Program-made: the position numbers and the translations under genes | The notes under the pieces: generated by a model | Databases searched by the model: none | What the model saw: only the letters and a program-made list of their open reading frames with translations | What the model was told of the DNA's origin: nothing | In this document: positions 8,361 to 16,441 of the stretch, piece after piece | How the letters are laid out: every line of letters begins with the position of its first letter | Numbering within the stretch: the stretch's first letter is position 1 | NCBI RefSeq assembly: GCF_025685575.1 | Contig: NZ_JAGSYD010000003.1 | Location: 1 to 64,000 of the forward strand | Direction of reading: 5' to 3' | Length of the DNA stretch: 64,000 bases | From: Granulicella cerasi | Lineage (GTDB): Bacteria > Acidobacteriota > Terriglobia > Terriglobales > Acidobacteriaceae

Positions 8361-9587
8361 ATGTCACAGGTAGCGCTCGACACACTTACCGGAGAAGACC
8401 GCCGCGAGATCGATCAGGAGCTCGAGCTCATCCTCGCGCACACGCTCTTCCGGCACAGCCGCCGCTTGCCTGCATTCCTGCAGCATGTTGTCCAGGAGTC
8501 ACTGAGGCATGGTGAGGCTGCTCCGCTGAAGGAACGCACCCTTGGCGTCGAGGTATTCGGGCGTAAGCCGGACTATGACACGAACGCCGATCCGATCGTT
8601 CGCGTCACGGCGACCGAGCTCCGGAAGAAGCTCGCACAGTATTACTACACAGACGGCCGCGAGAGCCGCATCCATATTGAGCTGCCCCCGGGAACCTACC
8701 TTCCGCTCTTCCGGCGTCAGACTGCGCCGGTAGCGGTGGAGGCTCCGGCGGCGGAAGCGGCTGTGCCTCCTGAGCAGGCTGCCAGCCATACGGAATCTCC
8801 AGCGAGCGAAGTACCCGCCTTTGGCGAAACCCGTCCGTCTGCGACTCCGTGGAAGACGCTTTCGCTCCTCCTGGCAGCGCTGCTGGTGATCACGATTGCA
8901 GGCTACTATCCTGTGCTTCGCCGCAACGCGCCTGCACCCATTGACACCTTCTGGACCTCGTTCGCGGGGAGCGCAGGCACGACCGTGATCGTAATGCCGG
9001 TGATTCGTCGCGTTCCGGTGGCCGAAGTCGTCTCACCGAGTTCGGTCTCCGTGACGCCGAGTCTCTCGATTGAGGACACCACGATTGCGTCACGGGTGGC
9101 GGGACGGCTGGAAAAAGCGAACCTCAAATATTGGCTCGCTTCTTCGTCAGACATCAGTTTCTCCGAACTACGCACGGGCCCGGCGATCTTCATTGGCGCG
9201 CTCGACAATGCATGGACGTTACGCTTGAGCAGTGATCTGCCCTTCCACTTTGAAGAGTCGGCGGATAGCCGACAAGCCAGCATCGTTTCTCGCGACGGGA
9301 AGACGAAGTGGACAGTAGACATCACCACGCCGCATCAGCGCATTGCGCATGACTACGGCATTGTGGCGAAGTTCCGCAGTCCGCTGTCCGGAGAGCCTTC
9401 GGTGTTGATCGCAGGTATCTCATCGCAGGGCACGCAAGCCGCAGGAGAGCTGCTCACCTCCTCTACGGTCTTCAAAGACGCGTTTGCAAAACTGCGCGGT
9501 GTTGAGAACTTTGAGCTCGTCGTTGAAACCCAGGCGGTCGATGGACGCGCGGGACCTCCGCACATCGTGGCGCTAAAGACCTGGTAG
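8361..9587 (+). CDS. Transmembrane protein with N-terminal regulator-like domain
   Basis: A 408-residue protein. Residues 1-117 match the domain found at the N-terminus of many acidobacterial proteins linked to adenylate cyclase or TPR regulators (HSRRLPAFLQHVVQESL, PLKERTLGVEVFGR, DPIVRVTATELRKKL, IELPPGTYLPLF); it is thought to be a winged-helix-like DNA-binding module. A Pro/Ala-rich linker and one membrane helix (about 166-185) follow, with a periplasmic domain of unknown fold. This suggests a one-component sensor with a cytoplasmic DNA-binding part. The ATG at 8361 is chosen because gaggag is about 10 bases upstream; an ATG at 8352 is only one base after it. Divergent pairing with the TonB receptor suggests it controls that gene, which is inference. 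Confidence 0.7.
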   Translation: MSQVALDTLTGEDRREIDQELELILAHTLFRHSRRLPAFLQHVVQESLRHGEAAPLKERTLGVEVFGRKPDYDTNADPIVRVTATELRKKLAQYYYTDGRESRIHIELPPGTYLPLFRRQTAPVAVEAPAAEAAVPPEQAASHTESPASEVPAFGETRPSATPWKTLSLLLAALLVITIAGYYPVLRRNAPAPIDTFWTSFAGSAGTTVIVMPVIRRVPVAEVVSPSSVSVTPSLSIEDTTIASRVAGRLEKANLKYWLASSSDISFSELRTGPAIFIGALDNAWTLRLSSDLPFHFEESADSRQASIVSRDGKTKWTVDITTPHQRIAHDYGIVAKFRSPLSGEPSVLIAGISSQGTQAAGELLTSSTVFKDAFAKLRGVENFELVVETQAVDGRAGPPHIVALKTW

Positions 9588-9804
9588 CAACATCGGACGA
9601 TGCCGTGATCGGAGCCTGACTCAATCACCTGCGGCCCCAAATACATTGTCTTTGCTTCGAGAGGACTTCCAGGGATAAACGTGTTGCGTCAGAGCGCGCA
9701 GCGACGGCGATCTTCGCGAGTCCACTCACGGACCGACCGTGACCCCGATTGGAAATTGGAGGCGTTTCTTGCCCCAGATTCTAAGGTGAAAGCCTGGTAA
9801 TCAT
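9588..9804. other. Intergenic region, no gene recognised
   Basis: 217 bases between the regulator gene and the 3' end of the tRNA-Ala gene. Neither a convincing gene nor a clear terminator hairpin is seen. Confidence 0.4.
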
Positions 9805-9880
9805 TGGTGGAGCTGAGCGGGATCGAACCGCTGACCTCCTCGTTGCGAACGAGGCGCTCTCCCAGCTGAGCTACAGCCCC
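9805..9880 (-). tRNA. tRNA-Ala (anticodon CGC)
   Basis: A 76-base cloverleaf with encoded CCA. The acceptor stem ggggctg pairs with cagctcc (one G-T wobble). The D-arm contains gctcagctgggagagc. The anticodon stem cctcg/cgagg holds the loop ttCGCaa, giving anticodon CGC, which reads GCG alanine codons. The T-arm has the ggttcgatcc consensus. No insertion or attachment-site duplication is evident beside it. Confidence 0.97.
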
Positions 9881-10021
9881 ACGAGAGCACATTCTGCGAA
9901 CCTCGACCCGTATCTTGCTCCGGGGAAGCTCACTTCCTGCGATGGAGATTAGTCTATCAGCAGACGGCCCTGGCTCCAAGCTGCATCTGATGGTTTGGGC
10001 AGTGCCCGGAGGAAAACTCGC

Positions 10022-10912
10022 ATGACACCGCAGGAACAACAACTGATCGATGGTCTGGTCGATCGTATTCGTTCAACCCAGGCTGTCGACAAGGATGATG
10101 AAGCGGACCGCTACCTGCACTCCAAGCTGGATAGCGTGCCGGATGTGCTCTACCTGCTCGCGCAAACCGTGCTCGTGCAGCAGTACGGGCTGGACAATGC
10201 GCAGGGGCAGATCACTGGACTGCAGCAGCAGATCGACGAGATGCAGGGACAGCTCGAAGATGCGCAGGCGCAGCTTGCCCAGGCACAGCAGAAGAAGCCC
10301 GGGAGCTTTCTCGGCAAGATCTTCGGCACGGACGAGCAGCAGCCGCAGGGTGGCTATCCGCCGCAGGGATATCAGGGACAGCCGTATCCGCCGCAGGGCG
10401 GACAGTATGCGCCCGTGAACACGGGCTATCCGCCGCCTCCCCCGCCCTATGGGCAGCCGAGCTATGGGCAGCCGATGGGCCAGCCGGGCTACGTGCAGCA
10501 GCCTCCGGCGAGCGGCGGCTTCATGCGCGGAGCCTTGCAGACTGCTGCGGGTGTCGCCGCCGGCGCTATGGTCTTCGAGGGCATGGAGTCCATGTTCCGC
10601 GGCTTCGGCGGCAGCGAGCATGAGCGCCCCACCGAGGTGGTAAACAACAACTACTACGGCGATGAGAGTCGCGAGCATGAGCACCGCGAAAGCGGCGACG
10701 ACAGCAGCTTCTACAACCCCTCACAGGACGCGAGCCGCCAGGGCGTCGATGGCGGAAGCGAGCATCGTGGGTTTGCCGACACCGACAACGACAACTCGGG
10801 CTTCGACGACAACTCGTCGAACGACTTCAGCGACGGCGGCGACTATGACGACTCCGGCAGCGATGATGGCGGTGGTTTCGACGATGGCGGAAGCAACGAC
10901 GACAGCTTCTAG
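10022..10912 (+). CDS. DUF2076 family protein with Pro/Gly/Tyr-rich and acidic low-complexity regions
   Basis: A 296-residue protein. Residues 1-90 have the DUF2076 pattern (MTPQEQQLIDGLVDRI, then a helical coiled-coil region with repeated QLEDAQAQLAQAQQ-like heptads). Residues about 115-165 are Pro/Gly/Gln/Tyr-rich with repeats such as YGQPSYGQPMGQPGY. A Gly/Ala hydrophobic segment (MRGALQTAAGVAAGAMVFEGM) follows, and the last 80 residues are Asp/Ser/Gly-rich. The function of the family is unknown; an envelope-associated role is possible because of the hydrophobic segment. The ATG at 10022 is chosen for the ggagg about 10 bases upstream. It converges on the uracil-DNA glycosylase gene with a shared terminator. 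Confidence 0.85.
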   Translation: MTPQEQQLIDGLVDRIRSTQAVDKDDEADRYLHSKLDSVPDVLYLLAQTVLVQQYGLDNAQGQITGLQQQIDEMQGQLEDAQAQLAQAQQKKPGSFLGKIFGTDEQQPQGGYPPQGYQGQPYPPQGGQYAPVNTGYPPPPPPYGQPSYGQPMGQPGYVQQPPASGGFMRGALQTAAGVAAGAMVFEGMESMFRGFGGSEHERPTEVVNNNYYGDESREHEHRESGDDSSFYNPSQDASRQGVDGGSEHRGFADTDNDNSGFDDNSSNDFSDGGDYDDSGSDDGGGFDDGGSNDDSF

Positions 10913-10930
10913 CTGCTTGTAACAAACAAA

Positions 10931-10960
10931 GGAAACGCCACGGAGATCCGTGGCGTTTCC
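10931..10960. terminator. Bidirectional terminator between DUF2076 and UDG genes
   Basis: A perfect 14-bp inverted repeat (10931-10944 with 10947-10960) separated by two bases. The minus strand continues into a T-rich run (tttgtttgtt); the plus strand has only a short atttg. It lies between two convergent genes. Confidence 0.9.
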
Positions 10961-10972
10961 ATTTGCGTTGGA

Positions 10973-11989
10973 CTAAGCTTTGCGCGCCGGTGGCTGAAGG
11001 CCGAGTTCGGCCATCACCTGCTGCAAATCCTTCCAGGCTTCGCCCTTTTTGGCGGGGTCGCGCAGAAGATAAGCGGGGTGGAAAGTGACCATGAGCTTGG
11101 CACCGCGAATTGCGAGCCAGCGGCCGCGCTGCGAGGTGAGCGAGTCGTTGTTGCCGCGGAGGTAGTTTGCGGCAGTCTTCCCGAGCGCGACGATCACCTG
11201 CGGCTGCACGATGTCGATCTGCTTCAGCAGGAACTGCGAGCACGTCGTTGCTTCTACGAACTCAGGCGCGCGATTGTTCGGCGGACGGCACTTCACGATG
11301 TTCGCGATGTAGACCTCTTCACGCTTCAGTCCCATCGCGTTGATCATGTTGTTCAGCAACTGCCCTGCCTTGCCGACGAACGGCACGCCGCTGAGGTCCT
11401 CGTCCTGCCCCGGGCCTTCGCCGACAAACATCAACCGCGCGCTCGGCGAGCCATCGTCGAACACGATATTGTGGCGGCCGGCGTACGCGAGCGGACAGCG
11501 TGTGCAGTCGCCGATCTCTGCGCGCAGGGCGGCGAGAGCGGCCGGTCTGTCCGCCGCAGGAACGCGCTGTGTCGGCAAGGGCGCAAGTTCATCGAAGCTC
11601 TTGGGCTTGGGCATGGGAGCGGAAAGTTCTGGCGGAAGCGGCGGAGGCGCGTCATCGCCGAAGAATGCAGGCGCGTCGCCGCGCGGAGGCGCCGTAGCAG
11701 GGGGACGCGGTGCGGCCACAGGCGGCGTGGGCGCCGTACGCGCTGCGAAGGCTCCTGCGGCAGGTTGCACAGGACGTGGCTGCTGCGCGGCGGGCGCAGC
11801 TGCGCGCGCAGCCGTTGCGGGCGCTGCGGACTTCACCGCAGCTACCTTGGAGGCAGCCTCCAGCAAGCGCGTCCGTACGTCCTCCGGGAGCACCGCTGTG
11901 GGTGCTTCCCGGGCGTACAGATCATAAACACCCATGTCGCGCAGGTAGTCGACGTAGGCGCGCAGTTGCTGTTCGGGCGACGTTGCCAT
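10973..11989 (-). CDS. Uracil-DNA glycosylase, family 4 (Fe-S type)
   Basis: A 338-residue protein that removes uracil from DNA to start base-excision repair. A Pro/Ala-rich stretch (about residues 50-140) separates an N-terminal segment from the catalytic domain. Key motifs are GEGPGQDEDLSGVPFVGKAGQLL (family-4 active-site region, about 189-211) and HPAYLLR near the C-terminus. Cysteines in CTRCP, KCRPP and TTCSQF are placed as in the 4Fe-4S cluster of this family. The N-terminal extension makes it longer than the usual roughly 200 residues, which is common in related bacteria. It lies downstream of gmk and rpoZ with a 30-base gap, so it is probably co-transcribed. Confidence 0.93.
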   Translation of the reverse strand: MATSPEQQLRAYVDYLRDMGVYDLYAREAPTAVLPEDVRTRLLEAASKVAAVKSAAPATAARAAAPAAQQPRPVQPAAGAFAARTAPTPPVAAPRPPATAPPRGDAPAFFGDDAPPPLPPELSAPMPKPKSFDELAPLPTQRVPAADRPAALAALRAEIGDCTRCPLAYAGRHNIVFDDGSPSARLMFVGEGPGQDEDLSGVPFVGKAGQLLNNMINAMGLKREEVYIANIVKCRPPNNRAPEFVEATTCSQFLLKQIDIVQPQVIVALGKTAANYLRGNNDSLTSQRGRWLAIRGAKLMVTFHPAYLLRDPAKKGEAWKDLQQVMAELGLQPPARKA

Positions 11990-12019
11990 CCTCTCCAGAT
12001 TACCGCGAGAGGCTGTGCG

Positions 12020-12226
12020 TTAGGCTGCCGGTTCGATCAGCGCCGTCTTCTTCGGCATGACCGTGTAGGTCACCTTGCCGTGGCGGATTTCATCCTGCGC
12101 CACGCGGCATGCCTTCAGCGAGTTCGACACACCCAAAGGAGGCGCACCCGACTGCAGTTGACGTGCACGACGCGCTGCGCCACGCACAAGGCTGTACTTA
12201 TTCTGTAGAAGTTCTCCGTTGATCAT
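12020..12226 (-). CDS. rpoZ: RNA polymerase omega subunit
   Basis: A 68-residue protein matching omega in size and position directly after gmk. Omega aids folding and assembly of the beta-prime subunit. The internal VSNSLKACRVAQDEIRHGKV segment corresponds to the conserved helix region (usually RAKQL followed by ALREI.EGKI), although divergent. The ATG at 12226 is the natural start. The gmk-rpoZ order is widely conserved. Assignment rests on context and weak similarity together. Confidence 0.8.
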   Translation of the reverse strand: MINGELLQNKYSLVRGAARRARQLQSGAPPLGVSNSLKACRVAQDEIRHGKVTYTVMPKKTALIEPAA

Positions 12227-12316
12227 GTTGCCCTCCGCTACTTGCCGCTCAGAATTCGGTAAAGCAGAACCACAACAACCAGTCGCCGCACGCCAGCCAG
12301 CGTGTCAGCGCTTTTC

Positions 12317-13000
12317 CTACACTTTCGACAACCCTACGTCGAAACTCGCCAGGGCCGCCTCGAGCTTGGGAGAATGCTCGCTCGTGCGGCAGCGCGCAGA
12401 CTCCGCGCTCAAATCCTCATCGCAATTTTCATGGCGCTCGCAGAGCACGATGGAGCGCATTTCGCTCACGGCCTGCTCCAGTTCATCGTTCACCAGCGCG
12501 TACTTGTAGCTGTCGAGCTTCTCGAGCTCCTGCCGCGCTTGGCGCAAACGCTTCTCGATCACCGACTCGTCGGTGACACCTTCCGCCTGCGAACGATGAC
12601 GCAAACGCTTCTCGAGAATCTGCGGGCTTGGTGGGAGGATGAACATCGACACCGCTTCGGGCACGCGTTCCATCACCTGCAAGGCACCCTGCACATCGAT
12701 GTCGAGCAGCAGGTCGTGACCACGCTTGCGCGCGTCATCGAGCGCCGAAAACGCCGTGCCGTAGTAGTTATCGCCGAAGACAACGGCGTGTTCGAGGAAC
12801 TCGCCGGCCGCGATCATCTCGCGAAACTTTTCTTTGCTGATGAAGTGATACTCAACGCCGTCCTGCTCGGACCCACGCGGCTCGCGCGTGGTGTAGGAGA
12901 CAGAGAACTCGAGGCCCTGCACAAGACGACGTGTCTCATTCACGAGCGTTGATTTGCCCGATCCGCTAGGCGCCGAGATGATGAAAAGTATGCCGGCCAT
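12317..13000 (-). CDS. gmk: Guanylate kinase
   Basis: A 227-residue enzyme converting GMP and ATP to GDP and ADP. The P-loop SAPSGSGKST is at residues 8-17. The GMP-binding signature follows: SVSYTTREPRGSEQDGVEYHF, then FLEHAVVFGDNYYGT. DIDVQGALQV and IFILPPS-like segments complete the fold. Length is slightly above the usual 205 because of a C-terminal tail. It is the first gene of the likely gmk-rpoZ-udg unit and follows the exporter gene with an 80-base gap that may hold a promoter. Confidence 0.97.
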   Translation of the reverse strand: MAGILFIISAPSGSGKSTLVNETRRLVQGLEFSVSYTTREPRGSEQDGVEYHFISKEKFREMIAAGEFLEHAVVFGDNYYGTAFSALDDARKRGHDLLLDIDVQGALQVMERVPEAVSMFILPPSPQILEKRLRHRSQAEGVTDESVIEKRLRQARQELEKLDSYKYALVNDELEQAVSEMRSIVLCERHENCDEDLSAESARCRTSEHSPKLEAALASFDVGLSKV

Positions 13001-13080
13001 CGCTTCCGTCTGTGTGCAGATGAGTTAACACGAGTGTATCCCGAAGCCTGTGCAGAACTCGTCCCGCGACGGATATTTTT

Positions 13081-14925
13081 CTAGGCCACGCCTTCGAAGC
13101 CGGCCGCGTTGTCGTCGCCGAACTGCAATTGATAGAGGTGGCTGTACATGCCGCCCTTGGCGAGCAACTCCTCGTGTGTGCCGAGTTCGGTGATACGACC
13201 GTGCTCCATGACGGCGATGCGATTCGCGCGACGCACGGTGGAGAGCCGGTGCGCGATGACGAGCACCGTGCGGTCCTGCATCAGGTTTTCGAGCGCGGCT
13301 TGCACCGCAGCTTCGCTCTGCGTGTCGAGCGCCGAGGTCGCTTCGTCGAGGATGAGGATCGGAGCGTTCTTGAGCAGCGCACGCGCGATCGCAAGACGCT
13401 GGCGTTCGCCGCCAGAGAGGCGCGCGCCGCGTTCGCCGATCACGGTGTCGTAGCCCTCCGGCAAGCGCAGGATGAAGTCATGCGCGAGCGCGGCTTTCGC
13501 GGCCTCCTCGATGCGCTCCATGGGCACATCCGGCTGGCCGTAGGCGATGTTATTGCGCACCGAGTCGTTGAAGAGCACCGTCTCTTGTGTGACCTTGCCT
13601 ATCTGCTTGCGCAACGAGGTGATGGTGAGGTTGCGCAGGTCATGGCCGTCGAGCAGGATGCTGCCGCCGGTGACGTCATAGAAGCGTGGCAGCAGGTTCA
13701 CGAGCGTTGACTTGCCTGCACCGCTGGGGCCAACGAGCGCCACGACTTCGCCACGCTTCACGTTGAGCGAGATGTCGTGCAGCACGTCCTTGGTGACGCC
13801 GCCGTCGGCGGTGTAGCCGAAGCTGACGTGATCAAACGTGATGCTGTCGCGGAATCCCTCGAGCTTGGTCGCGCGCTTGCGTTCAACGACCTCGTCCTTC
13901 TCGTCGATGAAGCGGAAGATGTCGTCGCTGGCGCCCATCGCCTGCTGAAAGGCGTTGTAGTAAACGGGCATCTTGCGAACCGGATCGTAGAGCACGATCA
14001 CGGACGCCAGGAAGGTGATGAAGATGCCGGTCGTCCAGTTGCCATGCACGATGCGGTCACGACCGAAGAGCAGCAGCAACGCAATCGCCACGGCGCCAAG
14101 CGCATCCATCAGCGGCGACGAGATCGACTGAACGGCGATGGAGCGCATGTTCGCGGTCTTCAGGCGATCCGCCGCAGAACGGAAGCGCGCCATCTCCCAA
14201 CGCTCCATGCCGAATGCCTTCACGATGCCGTTGCCAGTGATGGTCTCCTGCATGATGTTTTGAATTTCGGCGAGCTTGTCCTGCCCACGGCGCGTGGTCC
14301 GGCGCACGCTGCGACCGATGCGACGCGAAGAAGACACGATGACCGGCACAAAGAGCAACAGGATCCAGGCCATTTTGCCGCCGACGAGCACGACGACGCC
14401 GATCATAAAAATCAGCGTGAAGATCTGCTGCAGGAAATCACTAAGCACCGTCGACATCGCCGACTGCACACGTTCTACGTCGTTGATGAGCGTTGAGATC
14501 AGCGTGCCGGTGGTGTGGCGCTGGAAGAACGCCGTAGATCGGCGCAGCACGGAGTTGTAAAGATCATTGCGCAGGTCGGTGATCATGCCGAAGCCTGCCT
14601 TGTTCGCCAGCAGCGTTCCGAGGTAATCGCAAAGTGACTTCACGATCGCCGAGCCGATGAGCGCGAGCGCAACGACGGTCCATGCGTTATGGAAGTGATG
14701 CGGGATGATGCCCTGAAGATTGACCGTCCGCGTGGTGTGCGGGATGACAAAAGTGAGCACTTTGTCCGGCGAAGCCGCAGCGCTCAGCACGTTGTCCACG
14801 ATAGGTTTGATGAGCAGAATGCGGAACGCAGAAAGGCCGCCGACGACGGCCATAAGCAACACCGAGGCGGACACATGCGCGGAGTAGGGGCGCATGTAAC
14901 TAAGCAGGCGCAGGAATCGATTCAT
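13081..14925 (-). CDS. ABC exporter, MsbA-like lipid flippase
   Basis: A 614-residue half-transporter with a six-helix membrane domain (about residues 1-330) and a nucleotide-binding domain. Walker A GPSGAGKST is at 399-407, the signature LSGGERQ at 503-509, and Walker B ILILDE at 523-528, followed by HRLST. This is the MsbA/LmrA type that flips lipid A-core or other lipids and drugs. The lpt genes nearby on the same strand make a lipopolysaccharide role likely, but substrate is inference. It starts 57 bases after rapZ ends. Confidence 0.85.
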   Translation of the reverse strand: MNRFLRLLSYMRPYSAHVSASVLLMAVVGGLSAFRILLIKPIVDNVLSAAASPDKVLTFVIPHTTRTVNLQGIIPHHFHNAWTVVALALIGSAIVKSLCDYLGTLLANKAGFGMITDLRNDLYNSVLRRSTAFFQRHTTGTLISTLINDVERVQSAMSTVLSDFLQQIFTLIFMIGVVVLVGGKMAWILLLFVPVIVSSSRRIGRSVRRTTRRGQDKLAEIQNIMQETITGNGIVKAFGMERWEMARFRSAADRLKTANMRSIAVQSISSPLMDALGAVAIALLLLFGRDRIVHGNWTTGIFITFLASVIVLYDPVRKMPVYYNAFQQAMGASDDIFRFIDEKDEVVERKRATKLEGFRDSITFDHVSFGYTADGGVTKDVLHDISLNVKRGEVVALVGPSGAGKSTLVNLLPRFYDVTGGSILLDGHDLRNLTITSLRKQIGKVTQETVLFNDSVRNNIAYGQPDVPMERIEEAAKAALAHDFILRLPEGYDTVIGERGARLSGGERQRLAIARALLKNAPILILDEATSALDTQSEAAVQAALENLMQDRTVLVIAHRLSTVRRANRIAVMEHGRITELGTHEELLAKGGMYSHLYQLQFGDDNAAGFEGVA

Positions 14926-14982
14926 CGCTGCACCTCGGGGCTGTCAAAAAGCGTCACAAACGCCATTGTAACGAGGCGCGAG

Positions 14983-15924
14983 CTAGCGCGGCATATCGCG
15001 GTGCGAAGCTTTGGCGCGATACCCCGCTGCACCGAGACGCTTCTTCAACTCCTCGGTGATGAGCACCGAGCGATGTTGGCCGCCCGTACAGCCGATGCCG
15101 ATGGTGAGGTAGCTCTTGCCTTCCTTGATGTAGTGCGGCAGCAGGAAGGTCAGCATCTCCGTGGCTTTGTCGAGGAACTCCTGCGTTTGCGGGAATCCGC
15201 GCACGTACTTAGCCACCTTGGGGTGCTTGCCGGTGAGCTTGCGGAACTCGGGAACGAAGTGTGGGTTCGGCAGGAAGCGCACATCGAAGACGAGGTCGGC
15301 GTCAGACGGCACGCCGTTCTTGAAGCCAAAGCTCATCACGCTGATCGTGAGGTTGCGATCGGTCGTATCGGCGCTGCCGCGCGAGAACTGCGCGTTGATG
15401 TGTGCGCGGAGTTCGTGCACGTTGAACTTGGTCGTATCGAGCAGGATGTCCGCAACATTGCGAATGGGATCAAGACGTTTGCGCTCGGCCTTGACCTGCG
15501 AGATCACGGTTTCGTCGCGGCCTAGCGGATGCGGGCGACGTGTCTCCGAGAAGCGTCGCACGAGTGAGTTATCCTCGGCCTCCAGAAAGAGCACGCGGAC
15601 AGCGAGTGTTTTGCGCACCTGCTTGAGGATTGCGGGAAAGCGATCGAGCTTTGCGCCTTCGCGCACATCGATGACCAGCGCCGCATGTGTGATGTCCGCC
15701 GACTTCGCGACGAGTTCGGCGAAGCGTGGAATGAGGTCCAACGGGAGATTGTCGACGGAGTAGTAGCCGAGGTCCTCGAAGGTCTTGAGCGCCGAGGCCT
15801 TGCCAGCTCCGGACATGCCGGTGAGGATCACCAGCTCGCGTTCATGCTCGGTGTGACGCGGCGTTCCTGCCGCTTTCTTCGCTACGGTCTTGCTGCCCTT
15901 CGACGTCTTCGCCGCCTTCGCCAT
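14983..15924 (-). CDS. rapZ: RNase adapter RapZ-like nucleotide-binding protein
   Basis: A 313-residue protein of the RapZ/YvcJ family, which in Escherichia coli binds sRNA and delivers it to RNase E to control GlmS, and in others binds GTP/ATP. The P-loop lies at residues 36-43 as GMSGAGKA, with Ala where Ser/Thr is usual. The following DLGYYSVDNLP is the family hallmark, and the C-terminal part has IGCTGGQHRSV (RapZ RNA-binding/metabolite site). A Lys/Ala-rich N-terminal extension of about 28 residues is unusual. It sits in the rpoN-hpf-rapZ order seen widely in diderm bacteria. Confidence 0.93.
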   Translation of the reverse strand: MAKAAKTSKGSKTVAKKAAGTPRHTEHERELVILTGMSGAGKASALKTFEDLGYYSVDNLPLDLIPRFAELVAKSADITHAALVIDVREGAKLDRFPAILKQVRKTLAVRVLFLEAEDNSLVRRFSETRRPHPLGRDETVISQVKAERKRLDPIRNVADILLDTTKFNVHELRAHINAQFSRGSADTTDRNLTISVMSFGFKNGVPSDADLVFDVRFLPNPHFVPEFRKLTGKHPKVAKYVRGFPQTQEFLDKATEMLTFLLPHYIKEGKSYLTIGIGCTGGQHRSVLITEELKKRLGAAGYRAKASHRDMPR

Positions 15925-15983
15925 ATGCGAGTCATCCTAGCACCGTTGGCATGAGGATGTGATGAGGTTCGGCGGAATGAAAA

Positions 15984-16010
15984 TGGCGGCCGGGATACTC
16001 ACGGCCGCCA
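15984..16010 (-). terminator. Terminator after hpf
   Basis: A 9-bp GC-rich stem (15984-15992 with 16002-16010) followed on the minus strand by tttcattcc. It lies between the hpf stop and the rapZ start, so rapZ may have its own promoter in the remaining bases. Confidence 0.65.
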
Positions 16011-16034
16011 CTCCCCTCCTTTTCGCGTCGCCGC

Positions 16035-16385
16035 TTAGGCTGCGGCAATATCCAACTGATCCGTTGCGACAACGTCAGCAGGTTTGGGCGTGTGATCGCG
16101 GACAGTCGCGTTCTTTTCCTTATGACGAACGGCCTGTGTCTCGAGCTTGATCAGCGCATCGTGTAGCGCCTGCTCCATGGTCGTCGATTCACAGCGGGCG
16201 ACGAGTGATTCGCCTCGGCACTGCATCGTAAGTTCCGCATGCTTCCGGTATTTGTCTTCGGTAAGCGTCACATGCACATGAGTGCAGCGGTTCGTGACTT
16301 TGCCGATCCGCGCAATGCCTTCTTCAGCTTGCGTTTTGAGGTTTTGAGTGATGGTCGTGTGCCGGCCGGTGTATTCAATGATCAT
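16035..16385 (-). CDS. hpf: Ribosome hibernation-promoting factor, short form
   Basis: A 116-residue HPF/YfiA (sigma-54 modulation protein) family member. It binds the decoding centre of idle 30S subunits. IIEYTGRHTTITQNLKTQAE, VHVTLTEDKYRKHAELTM and the DMYEALHDALIKLETQ-like helix (here TTMEQALHDALIKLETQ) are characteristic. The start at 16385 is chosen because ggaggaaag lies just upstream; the frame stays open further but without family similarity. It lacks the dimerising C-terminal domain of long HPF. It follows rpoN with a 56-base gap. Confidence 0.93.
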   Translation of the reverse strand: MIIEYTGRHTTITQNLKTQAEEGIARIGKVTNRCTHVHVTLTEDKYRKHAELTMQCRGESLVARCESTTMEQALHDALIKLETQAVRHKEKNATVRDHTPKPADVVATDQLDIAAA

Positions 16386-16441
16386 CTGCACTTTCCTCCA
16401 TCGCTGCGGTTGGTTCGCCCGCAGTTCTAGGTTGGATGCGT

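Noticed and set aside
9805-10021. An integrated element at tRNA-Ala
   Set aside because: No duplicated tRNA 3' end, integrase or island-like composition is seen beside the gene.
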